Assembly: GCF_039540975.1 (NCBI RefSeq)
Contig: NZ_BAABFL010000398.1
Span: 1 to 13,647 of the forward strand
Direction of reading: 5' to 3'
Origin: Kistimonas scapharcae
GTDB lineage: Bacteria; Pseudomonadota; Gammaproteobacteria; Pseudomonadales; Endozoicomonadaceae
DNA: 13,647 bases
Part shown: in pieces, positions 6,212-12,874 of the stretch
Position numbering within the stretch: the first letter of the stretch is position 1
Layout of the letters: each line of letters opens with the position of its first letter
The notes under the pieces: generated by a model
What the model saw: the letters and a program-made list of their open reading frames with translations, nothing else
Told to the model about the DNA's origin: nothing
Database searches by the model: none
Translations under genes and position numbers: made by a program

Positions 6212-7126
6212 ATGACAGACCAACCGGATATCGTCGCAGTAAAAAACTACCTGCTGGGCCTTCAGGACCGTATCTGTGGCGCGTTGGCGACAGAGGATGG
6301 CAAAGCGGCATTCCGGGAAGATAACTGGGAGCATCACCATGGCGGTGGCGGCCGGGCCCGGGTGATTGAGAATGGCGCGCTGTTTGAGAAAGGCGGCGTG
6401 AACTTCTCCCATGTCCACGGCAACCAGCTGCCGGCTGCTGCCAGTGCCCGTCGACCGGAACTGGCTGGTCGCAGCTTTCAGGCCATGGGGGTTTCACTGG
6501 TGATTCATCCGGAAAATCCCTATGTACCGGTTTCCCATGCCAATGTCCGCCTGTTGATCGCCGAAAAGGAAGGGGTTGACCCGGTCTGGTGGTTTGGCGG
6601 CGGCTATGATTTGACCCCCTGCTATGGCTTTGAAGAGGATTGCCGTCACTGGCACCAGGTCGCGCATAAGGCCTGTGAACCTTTCGGTGAGTCAGTCTAT
6701 CCCCGCTATAAGCAGTGGTGTGACGAGTATTTCTTCCTGAAGCACCGGAATGAACCCCGTGGTGTTGGCGGTTTGTTTTTCGATGACCTGAATGAATGGC
6801 CTTTCGAACAGTGTTTCGGTTTCATGCAATCAGTGGGTGACAGTTATATTGATGCCTATTTGCCAGTTGTCAGAAAGCGAAAAACCATGGACTGGGGGGA
6901 GCGTGAAAAAGCCTTCCAGCGCTATCGCCGTGGACGTTATGTGGAGTTCAATCTGGTCTATGATCGGGGGACGATCTTTGGGCTGCAGTCCGGTGGCCGG
7001 ACAGAGTCGATATTGATGTCGATGCCGCCCCAGGTCGACTGGCGTTATGACTGGCATCCTGAACCGGAAACACCGGAATCAGATCTTTACGAGAACTACC
7101 TGGTTTCCCGCAACTGGCTTGATTGA
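6212..7126 (+). CDS. hemF: Oxygen-dependent coproporphyrinogen III oxidase
   Basis: HemF decarboxylates coproporphyrinogen III to protoporphyrinogen IX using O2, an aerobic step of haem synthesis in the cytoplasm. The 304-residue protein matches E. coli HemF (299) along its length. It has GGGGRARV (44-51), VNFSHVHG (63-70), SHANVR (108-113), WWFGGGYDLTP (126-136), YRRGRYVEFNLVYDRGT (238-254) and GGRTESILMSMPP (261-273). The ATG at 6212 has CGGAA about 8 bases upstream. An upstream in-frame non-ATG start at 6173 lies inside the hairpin and is unlikely. aroE follows after 9 bases, as in Pseudomonas and Vibrio, so hemF-aroE are probably co-transcribed. Confidence 0.97.
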   Translation: MTDQPDIVAVKNYLLGLQDRICGALATEDGKAAFREDNWEHHHGGGGRARVIENGALFEKGGVNFSHVHGNQLPAAASARRPELAGRSFQAMGVSLVIHPENPYVPVSHANVRLLIAEKEGVDPVWWFGGGYDLTPCYGFEEDCRHWHQVAHKACEPFGESVYPRYKQWCDEYFFLKHRNEPRGVGGLFFDDLNEWPFEQCFGFMQSVGDSYIDAYLPVVRKRKTMDWGEREKAFQRYRRGRYVEFNLVYDRGTIFGLQSGGRTESILMSMPPQVDWRYDWHPEPETPESDLYENYLVSRNWLD

Positions 7127-7135
7127 GAGGGCTTG

Positions 7136-7975
7136 ATGAGCGAACAACCGCTGGATCGCTACGCTGTCATTGGTAACCCTGTCGGGCACAGTAAGTCGCC
7201 TACTATTCATGCGGCCTTTGCCGAGCAAACGGTGCAGGCCATGACCTATGAGGCTTTGCTGGCACCGCTGGATGGTTTCAAGGATGTTGTTTCATCATTC
7301 TTTCAGAATGGTGGCAAGGGGTTGAATATCACCGTACCGTTCAAGCTGGAAGCCTGGCAGATGGCTGAGCGTCGCACAGAACGGGCAGAGCTGGCGGGTG
7401 CCGTGAATACCCTGTGGCGGTCTGATGAGGGTTGTTTGTGGGGTGATACGACGGATGGCGTTGGTATGGTGACCGATATTACGTCAAACCATGGCATCAC
7501 TATCACAGGCAAGCGAGTGCTGATTTTGGGCGCAGGAGGTGCTGTACGGGGCGTTCTGCAACCGTTGCTTGAACAGAATCCAGATCGTGTGGTTATCGCC
7601 AACCGAACCCTTTCAAAAGCCGAAACACTGGCAGATCTTTTCCGGTCTTTTGGAACGATTGAAGCGTCTTCTTTTGAGACATTGCTGGGTGAATTTGATT
7701 TGGTGATCAACGGTACCTCTGCCAGCCTGCAGGGCGATTTACCGCCGATACCCGAAGGCGTTATCAGCCGGGATTCCCGCGTGTACGATATGATGTATAG
7801 CGCAGAAAAAACGGCGTTTATGCAGTGGGCGGAATCTCAGGGAGTGGCGCTGGCGGTAGATGGACTGGGCATGCTGGTGGAACAGGCGGCGGAATCCTTT
7901 GCCATCTGGCGAGGAGTGCGTCCTGAAACCGGACCGGTTATCCGCCAGGTTCGCGCCGCCATGGTAGCTGCATAA
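7136..7975 (+). CDS. aroE: Shikimate dehydrogenase (NADP+)
   Basis: AroE reduces 3-dehydroshikimate to shikimate in aromatic amino acid synthesis. The 279-residue protein shows YAVIGNPVGHSKSP (9-22) for substrate binding and NITVPFK (64-70) with catalytic Lys70. GDTTDGVG (103-110) carries the second catalytic residue Asp107, GAGGAV (132-137) is the dinucleotide loop and NRT (156-158) is the NADP phosphate clamp. DGLGMLVEQAA is near the C-terminus. I choose ATG at 7136, preceded by GAGAGG and 5 bases; a TTG one codon earlier is possible. The usual GDNTDG of E. coli reads GDTTDG here, a change next to the active site. The other motifs are intact, so it is probably active. Confidence 0.96.
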   Translation: MSEQPLDRYAVIGNPVGHSKSPTIHAAFAEQTVQAMTYEALLAPLDGFKDVVSSFFQNGGKGLNITVPFKLEAWQMAERRTERAELAGAVNTLWRSDEGCLWGDTTDGVGMVTDITSNHGITITGKRVLILGAGGAVRGVLQPLLEQNPDRVVIANRTLSKAETLADLFRSFGTIEASSFETLLGEFDLVINGTSASLQGDLPPIPEGVISRDSRVYDMMYSAEKTAFMQWAESQGVALAVDGLGMLVEQAAESFAIWRGVRPETGPVIRQVRAAMVAA

Positions 7976-7978
7976 ATA

Positions 7979-7995
7979 TCGCAAGGCATTTGCGA
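7979..7995 (+). repeat. Hairpin just after aroE
   Basis: TCGCAA (7979-7984) and TTGCGA (7990-7995) form a perfect 6-bp stem with a GGCAT loop, starting 4 bases past the aroE stop. No T-run follows. It could protect the 3' end of the hemF-aroE message or act as a weak stop. Confidence 0.4.
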
Positions 7996-8046
7996 CCATA
8001 ATGGTAAGATGAACAGACTGTCAGGAAACAGCGTGGGGAGCAGTAA

Positions 8047-8610
8047 ATGACAAGTGCCCGAAATATCGGCTTTATCGTGCTGGTGGATGCTGGTGACAAC
8101 GATGTCCACAAGATCCGTGAAGCCTTGCTGGAAATCGAGGAAATTGATCTTGTTCACTGCCTGATCGGACCGACCGACCTGATCTGTTATGGTCGTACGA
8201 CGGATGTCAGCCAGCTCAAGACGTTGATGAGTGAACGCGTCCATGCCCTGCTGGAAGATCGCTTCAATCCGATTGAGCGGACGGAAACCATGCTGGTTCT
8301 GGATCATTATGGTGATGCGCTGTCTTCAGAGACACATGCGCGTCCCAATGGCACCGGTGCCTGGATATTTGCAGACCTCAGAATCAGCGGTTCCACCATT
8401 GCGGAAAAACTGCTGGGTCGTCACCCTGAAATCAAAACTGCATTCAATGTGTTGGGTCGTAATGACACCGTGTTTTATGTGGAGGCGGAAACCCTGGACA
8501 GCCTGATGGGTGTTATTGATGAAGGGTTCCGGGTATTGCGTGGCATTGGTAGTGAAGGCAAGCCGACCAAGGCGCTCTCCCGCACTGACACTCGTCTGGT
8601 GCTGATGTAA
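8047..8610 (+). CDS. Tandem AsnC/Lrp-type ligand-binding (RAM) domain protein without HTH
   Basis: No named gene is recognised. The 187-residue protein appears to be two copies of the alpha/beta RAM domain that forms the C-terminal half of Lrp/AsnC regulators. Copy 1 is about 7-85 (GFIVLVDAG ... IEEIDLVHCLIGPTDLICYG ... RTETMLVL). Copy 2 is about 104-187 (AWIFADLRI ... HPEIKTAFNVLGRNDTVFYVEA ... RTDTRLVLM). Both keep the order strand, helix, 'V..GxxD' turn, strand, helix, and end in RT-x-T-x-LVL. No helix-turn-helix precedes the first copy and the protein starts directly with its first strand. It probably binds an amino acid or other small ligand in the cytoplasm. GGGGAG stands 6 bases before the ATG. 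It lies 71 bases after aroE and is followed by a hairpin. Confidence 0.65.
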   Translation: MTSARNIGFIVLVDAGDNDVHKIREALLEIEEIDLVHCLIGPTDLICYGRTTDVSQLKTLMSERVHALLEDRFNPIERTETMLVLDHYGDALSSETHARPNGTGAWIFADLRISGSTIAEKLLGRHPEIKTAFNVLGRNDTVFYVEAETLDSLMGVIDEGFRVLRGIGSEGKPTKALSRTDTRLVLM

Positions 8611-8622
8611 CACCCTGCCCGT

Positions 8623-8651
8623 CCGGCCTGTTGTCGTTTTCAGCAGGCTGG
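8623..8651 (+). terminator. Hairpin after the tandem RAM gene
   Basis: CCGGCCTGTTG (8623-8633) pairs with CAGCAGGCTGG (8641-8651), 11 bp including two G-T pairs, around TCGTTTT. It lies 13 bases past the stop. The T-run is in the loop rather than after the stem, so it is a weak or Rho-assisted terminator candidate. Confidence 0.4.
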
Positions 8652-8664
8652 ATTCGCTAACTTC

Positions 8665-8670
8665 TATAAT
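8665..8670 (+). promoter_or_regulatory. Consensus -10 box before the permease gene
   Basis: TATAAT, a perfect sigma70 -10 hexamer, lies 32 bases before the permease ATG. There is no recognisable -35 at 16-18 bases and no TG extension, so promoter activity is uncertain. Confidence 0.3.
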
Positions 8671-8702
8671 CATCTTCTACACGTTGTAATGGGACTGCTC
8701 CC

Positions 8703-9752
8703 ATGGTGATTATTCATGTTTTTACCGCGTATGCGCTGTTGTTGTGGCATATGCTCTGGCCGATTGCTTTCGGACTTGCCTTGTCCTCCTACATCCGCAG
8801 TCGTGTCCCTTCTGAAACCATTATCCGACAGATTGGCAATAACTCCTTCCACAGTGCATTGATTGCAGCCTTGTTCGGTATGGTTTCCTCTATCTGTAAC
8901 TATGCGACAGCGGGAATGGGGCATACCTTGCGACTCAAAGGCGCCAGCTGGCCCAATACCCTGGTGTTCATGATTGCCAGTACCAACATTGGCGTGACCA
9001 TGATGGTGACGGTCTACGGTTTTCTGGGAAGCACATTACTTGGATTACTTGCCGGTACAGCAATTTCCTTGATGATTGCTGCATTTTTACTGGCGCTACT
9101 TTTTCGATTACCCATGTCTGAAGTTCATCAGGAGCAAGCCAGCAAGCAAAAGGGAAATACCTCCTGTTGGCAGGATGCCTGTGGCTATTTTCATGATGAC
9201 CTCAATATGACCCGACGCGATATTCTGGTGGGGTTATTGATGGCCTCGACTGTCAGTATCGTTGTGCCGTCTGCCTGGTGGCAGGCGCTTTTCTGGCAGT
9301 CTGCTGAACCGGGCCTGATGGTATGGCTGTGGAACGCCATTGTGGGTGTGGTGATAGCGGTTCTGACATTTGGCTGTTCTCTCGGCAATGTCGCGCTGGC
9401 CGCCGTTTTGTGGTGGCACGGTGTCTCACCGGGGGGCGTGATGGCGTTTATGTTATCCAGCCTGCTGACCTTTCCGATGTTGGGCATGTACCGTAAATAC
9501 TATGGTCTTCAGACGACGATTAAGCTGGTATCGGTACTGGTTCTGGGTGTTTTGGTGGCGTGTCTTTTGATGGATATGCTGATGAACCAATTGGCTGTCG
9601 ATGTTATCCGGCACAATGTTCTTGTACAGCAATCCGGAACCGTACGCTCTTTGGTGACGCTGGGGCTTAATCTCCTGTTTGGCGGCCTGGGTGTGAAAAT
9701 GTACCTGCAGGGCCGGCAGAAAGAGGATGGTTGCTCTATGGGATCAATGTGA
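8703..9752 (+). CDS. Inner-membrane permease, PF03773 (DUF318/ArsP-like) family
   Basis: This is a 349-residue polytopic membrane protein. It has hydrophobic segments at roughly 5-25, 50-70, 84-105, 107-135, 172-192, 205-225, 230-258, 272-292 and 314-333, split by a hydrophilic loop (about 137-170). The second half carries FGCSLGNVALAAVLWWHG (223-240), then GGVMAFM and YRKYYG. This matches the 'CSVGNVPLAAvLW..G.sfGGVmaF...YRKYYG' block of the PF03773 permeases. The first half has a related SSICNYATAGMG motif (62-73, Cys65), consistent with the internal two-fold repeat of that family. Some members (ArsP) export organoarsenicals, but no arsenic genes are nearby, so the substrate is unknown. Its end precedes the phosphodiesterase start by 113 bases. 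Confidence 0.72.
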   Translation: MVIIHVFTAYALLLWHMLWPIAFGLALSSYIRSRVPSETIIRQIGNNSFHSALIAALFGMVSSICNYATAGMGHTLRLKGASWPNTLVFMIASTNIGVTMMVTVYGFLGSTLLGLLAGTAISLMIAAFLLALLFRLPMSEVHQEQASKQKGNTSCWQDACGYFHDDLNMTRRDILVGLLMASTVSIVVPSAWWQALFWQSAEPGLMVWLWNAIVGVVIAVLTFGCSLGNVALAAVLWWHGVSPGGVMAFMLSSLLTFPMLGMYRKYYGLQTTIKLVSVLVLGVLVACLLMDMLMNQLAVDVIRHNVLVQQSGTVRSLVTLGLNLLFGGLGVKMYLQGRQKEDGCSMGSM

Positions 9753-9865
9753 GCAGGTATTGCGTCGGATTAAGATTCATTCTGCCTTTCTGCAGTAGTA
9801 TGTTTATTTTGGCTGACGCACAGCCTGCCCTTTCCTATTCACAGCCAGCAATCACGGAAAGCAAC

Positions 9866-10585
9866 ATGTTATTAAGCAGGATTATCGGTCACCGGGGTAA
9901 TGCCAGTCAGGCGCCGGAAAATACCCTGGCCAGTATCCGTAAAGCCCATGAGGCAGGCGCCCAATGGGTAGAGATTGATGTGGTCCTGCTCGGTGATGGA
10001 AACCTGGTGATTCATCATGACCAGTCCCTGCGGCGTTGCACCAATGGTAAGGGGAGACTCCTCAGGAATAACCTTGAAACGATCCGGAAACTTGATGCGG
10101 GTAGCTGGTTCAGTCCCGACTTCGCCGGTGAACGGATTCCAACCTTGGTTGAAGCGCTAACGTTGATACAGGAATTGGGGCTTGGCCTTAATCTTGAAAT
10201 CAAGATGCACCGGCATGCGGTGAAAGCCCTGGTGGAACCGGTGATTGCCACCTTACGCGAACACTGGAAGGATAACGACAAATTGATTCTGTCCAGTTTC
10301 AGCCATGAGGCACTGTTGCAATGCCATGCCCTGGCGCCTGAATTCCGTCTGGGCCATCTGTTTGAGAAGTTGCCCCGTAACTGGCTGAGTCGGGCCAGGG
10401 ATGTCAAAGCCGTGACCATTCATGTGGACTGCAAACGCCTGCGTGAAGCCCGTGCCAGGGAGGTTATCGCAGAGGGGTATGAGTTGTACTGCTATACCGT
10501 TAACAAACCTGAAGTGGCAGAAAAACTGTGGTGCTGGGGGGTAAAGGGTATCTTTACCGACCGTCCACAGGACTTTGTGGGGTAA
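9866..10585 (+). CDS. Glycerophosphodiester phosphodiesterase (UgpQ-like)
   Basis: Hydrolyses deacylated phospholipids to glycerol-3-phosphate and an alcohol. The 239-residue GDPD barrel has IGHRGNASQAPENT (7-20), EIDVVLLGDGNLVIHHD (36-52), LNLEIK (111-116), KLILSSF and a closing GIFTDRPQDF. Likely metal and catalytic residues are His9, Glu36, Asp38, His51 and Glu114. I choose ATG at 9866 (GGAAAG 4 bases ahead), which gives a cytoplasmic enzyme of UgpQ size (247 in E. coli). An in-frame ATG at 9800 would add a 22-residue N-terminus (MFILADAQPALS...). A still longer frame back to 9731 would include a hydrophobic stretch, so an exported GlpQ-like form cannot be fully excluded. The 3' end overlaps the opposing symporter gene by 32 bases. 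No ugp transporter genes are visible. Confidence 0.9.
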   Translation: MLLSRIIGHRGNASQAPENTLASIRKAHEAGAQWVEIDVVLLGDGNLVIHHDQSLRRCTNGKGRLLRNNLETIRKLDAGSWFSPDFAGERIPTLVEALTLIQELGLGLNLEIKMHRHAVKALVEPVIATLREHWKDNDKLILSSFSHEALLQCHALAPEFRLGHLFEKLPRNWLSRARDVKAVTIHVDCKRLREARAREVIAEGYELYCYTVNKPEVAEKLWCWGVKGIFTDRPQDFVG

Positions 10586-12014
10586 AGGCTCGCCATGCTG
10601 AGTATTGCTGGATAGCCAGCATAATGAGCAGGTTGCAACCCAGCGCAATGACGCCAATGTGAATACCCTGCCACTGTTTGAAACCCTGGCACAGTGCCAG
10701 CGCATAGACGCCAATCCCAGCCAGCAGCCCTGAGAATATGGCTCTGGCTGAAACGCTGCGCCAGTGCAGTGCAACAATGAATGCCGGCATGCACTGAAGC
10801 AGGATTTCCAGTTTGATTTCGACCAGACGCCAGAAGGTCACATCACGATAAAGTGCGCCTATCGCCAGTGCGCCCATGATGAAAATGGACAGCCAGCGAT
10901 CGAGTTGCATGTTTGGGTTCTGAACGGTTTCTTTGGCCAAATCCCTGCTCAGCAGGGAAACCAGGCTGAGCAGAACGGAGTCTGCGGTCGACATAATGGC
11001 GGCCAGAATTGCCAACAGAATCATCATGGCACCCAGGGTATGAGTGGCAGAACCATCATCGGCCCAGTGTTTCAGAATGACGGGCAGCATCTGATCACTC
11101 TGGTAGCCTTCCCTGAAGAGTGGAATGGCAGCCAGACCGACAAAGAAAATGATCAGGTGCGTCATGAAAACAAACACGCCTAATATCGCCATGGAGTGAT
11201 AGAGCGTGGTATGGCTTTTCGCGGCGAATATACGCTGAATAGCTTGCGGGTAAATAACCGTTGAGAGTCCTACGAGTAACAGGGTGCTCAACCAATACCG
11301 CTGTTGTTCCGACGATGGTGGCGTCAGGCTTTCGGGTTTTATTTGAGCGATGCTCTCAGTAATGGCTGCAAGGCTGACATTTTTTTCCACGATCCAGACC
11401 AACAGCAGGATTAAACCTGTAATCATGATCAGACCCTGAATCGCATCCGTCCACGCCACCGCACGCAGTCCGCCGACAAGATCATACACCAGAATCACCA
11501 GTGCCAGTACGACCACGCCGACGGAATACGAAACCATACCGCCGGTGATCACCTCGGTGATTTCACCAATGGCTTTCAGCTGGGCAAACAACATGTTGCC
11601 CAAAACAATTGTCATGATAAGGGTGATTCCTCGCCGCAGCATTGGCTCCACAGGATCATTCTGGAAACGGTGCCTCAGCCAGTCTCCGGGCGTCACAAAG
11701 CCCTGTTTGCAAGCGATAGGGCGTAGGGCTGGTGCAATGAAGTGATAACCGACAGACATCGCCACAACATAGCCTACAGCCACTACCCAGAAAAAGCCCC
11801 GGCGCCAGGTCTCACTGGTCGCTCCCATCAGGCTGTTACTGCTTTGAATGGTGGCGTAGAGCGTCAGCACCAGGACAAAAAATCCCAGGGATCGATTGGC
11901 AAGATAGTGGCTGCTATGTGCATTGCTGCGGTAACGCCAGGCCACTACACAGACAGGAATCAGGATCAGCAAGTAAAGCAGCAATCCGCCCAGACCGATT
12001 TCTGCAAGCGTCAT
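10554..12014 (-). CDS. Sodium:solute symporter (SSS family)
   Basis: A 486-residue polytopic inner-membrane transporter with about 13 hydrophobic segments. SSS hallmarks include the early YLANRSLGFFVL segment with IQSSNSLMGAT (about 56-66), VGGLRAVAWTDAIQG (180-194), YPQAIQRIFAAKS (255-267) and ILAAIMSTADSVLLS later. These fit Na+-coupled uptake carriers of the PanF/PutP/ActP superfamily, but the substrate is not readable from the sequence. I choose ATG at 12014 because it overlaps the stop of the small upstream gene as ATGA. An upstream in-frame ATG at 12056 would overlap that gene by 46 bases. The gene converges with the phosphodiesterase gene, with overlapping stops. Confidence 0.88.
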   Translation of the reverse strand: MTLAEIGLGGLLLYLLILIPVCVVAWRYRSNAHSSHYLANRSLGFFVLVLTLYATIQSSNSLMGATSETWRRGFFWVVAVGYVVAMSVGYHFIAPALRPIACKQGFVTPGDWLRHRFQNDPVEPMLRRGITLIMTIVLGNMLFAQLKAIGEITEVITGGMVSYSVGVVVLALVILVYDLVGGLRAVAWTDAIQGLIMITGLILLLVWIVEKNVSLAAITESIAQIKPESLTPPSSEQQRYWLSTLLLVGLSTVIYPQAIQRIFAAKSHTTLYHSMAILGVFVFMTHLIIFFVGLAAIPLFREGYQSDQMLPVILKHWADDGSATHTLGAMMILLAILAAIMSTADSVLLSLVSLLSRDLAKETVQNPNMQLDRWLSIFIMGALAIGALYRDVTFWRLVEIKLEILLQCMPAFIVALHWRSVSARAIFSGLLAGIGVYALALCQGFKQWQGIHIGVIALGCNLLIMLAIQQYSAWRAFTPQSPVDGR

Positions 12015-12238
12015 CGGTGGTTCATCTCCCGGCTCCAGCGCGAAAGCAGTACCCATACCAACAGATTAATGATGACAATCAAGCCATAACATAAGAGTGC
12101 CCGGGTAACCCATGCGGGCATGCCTAATAACTGTGTCTGATGAAACGACAGGCTTCCATACCAGGGGACGGAGACGATCAGCAGTACGATCATAAACAAC
12201 CGCAGCAGAAACAGGATCTTTTGTTTTTGTTTATTCAT
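12011..12238 (-). CDS. Small two-helix membrane protein, likely partner subunit of the symporter
   Basis: A 75-residue protein with a basic N-terminus (MNKQKQK), a first hydrophobic helix (about 8-26), a short loop with LLGMPAW, a second helix (about 43-64) and a charged end. Its stop overlaps the symporter start (ATGA), so the two are translationally coupled. Several SSS carriers have such small partners encoded immediately upstream (YhdT before PanF, DUF485 before ActP, DUF4212 and DUF3311 types). This one has the same layout, but I cannot assign it firmly to any of them. Its probable role is assembly or stability of the carrier. Confidence 0.72.
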   Translation of the reverse strand: MNKQKQKILFLLRLFMIVLLIVSVPWYGSLSFHQTQLLGMPAWVTRALLCYGLIVIINLLVWVLLSRWSREMNHR

Positions 12239-12297
12239 GTCGATATGTCACGCCATATGAAACGGAAAGATTGTCACCGGCTGCCTGTGAATTACTG

Positions 12298-12311
12298 GTC
12301 TATATATAGAC
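12298..12311. promoter_or_regulatory. 14-bp perfect palindrome in a divergent promoter region
   Basis: GTCTATATATAGAC is a perfect palindrome lying between the minus-strand symporter operon (start 12238) and the plus-strand DUF2141 gene (start 12375). It may be an operator or an AT-rich promoter core. A TTGTCA at 12271-12276 is 24 or more bases from its TATATA, too far for a standard promoter. Confidence 0.3.
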
Positions 12312-12374
12312 TCTGTTGGTAGCAGCTGTATTCCAGGCTGTCTTTTTGTTTCCTTATCACTTGGGACAGTGAAA

Positions 12375-12803
12375 ATGTTGTCGTGTTCCCGTCTTATCCT
12401 GTGTGCTGCGCTTTTATTTGGGTCATCTTGTTTGCTGGCAGGTGAAATTATTCTGACAGTAGCGAATGTTCGTAGCAGCGATGGCTACCTGTTAGCCGCA
12501 TTGCATGATTGTGAAGAAACGTTTCCTAATGAAGGAGACGCGCTGATGTACGCCAAAGTCAAAGCGGTGGCAGGCAAAACCCGCTTGCGTTTCAGTGTTG
12601 ATGCGCCGGGAAGTTATGCGGTTTCGCTCTTCCATGATGAAAATGACAATGGTGTGTTGGATACCAACCTGATCGGTATTCCGGTGGAGGGTTATGGTTT
12701 TACCAATAATGCGCGTGGCACATTTGGACCACCGGATTTCTGGGATGCCATTGTCAGGGTGGATGGTGGAGTGGTTGCTCAGTCGATAGAGCTAACGTAT
12801 TAA
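12375..12803 (+). CDS. Exported DUF2141 family protein
   Basis: A 142-residue protein with an N-terminal signal peptide (hydrophobic run about 7-22, cleavage probably near LLAG-E) and a mature beta-sandwich-like domain. It carries the DUF2141 (PF09912) hallmarks YAVSLFHDENDNGVLDTN (81-98), GIPVEGYGFTNNARG (101-115) and FGPPDFWDA (117-125). The acidic DENDNG loop may bind a metal. The molecular role of the family is unknown. I choose ATG at 12375 because GGGA stands 8 bases ahead; a GTG two codons earlier is too near that site. Its transcript faces marC across a strong hairpin. Confidence 0.88.
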   Translation: MLSCSRLILCAALLFGSSCLLAGEIILTVANVRSSDGYLLAALHDCEETFPNEGDALMYAKVKAVAGKTRLRFSVDAPGSYAVSLFHDENDNGVLDTNLIGIPVEGYGFTNNARGTFGPPDFWDAIVRVDGGVVAQSIELTY

Positions 12804-12832
12804 TATTGTTAGTAAAAAAACAAGATTCTGCT

Positions 12833-12861
12833 CGGTGGTACCTTAAATCAAGGTACCACCG
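12833..12861. terminator. Perfect 12-bp hairpin between convergent genes
   Basis: CGGTGGTACCTT (12833-12844) pairs exactly with AAGGTACCACCG (12850-12861) around AAATC. It is 29 bases past the DUF2141 stop and 13 bases past the MarC-type stop (minus strand). There is no T-tract directly after the stem on the plus strand. On the minus strand a T7 run (complement of 12814-12820) follows after 12 bases. It probably serves as a shared two-way terminator or transcript-end protector. Confidence 0.6.
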
Positions 12862-12874
12862 AAATTGAGAAAAA

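Noticed and set aside
7837..8307. 156-codon minus-strand frame over the aroE-RAM gene junction
   Set aside because: It runs antisense to two supported genes, with a His/Gln-rich composition typical of reverse-strand shadows.
10253..10777. 174-codon minus-strand frame across the phosphodiesterase and symporter ends
   Set aside because: It lies opposite the conserved GDPD barrel and, at its other end, inside the symporter gene in a different frame. There is no recognisable domain and no start context.
12271..12308. Promoter from TTGTCA and TATATA for the DUF2141 gene
   Set aside because: The spacing is at least 24 bases, outside the 15-19 range.
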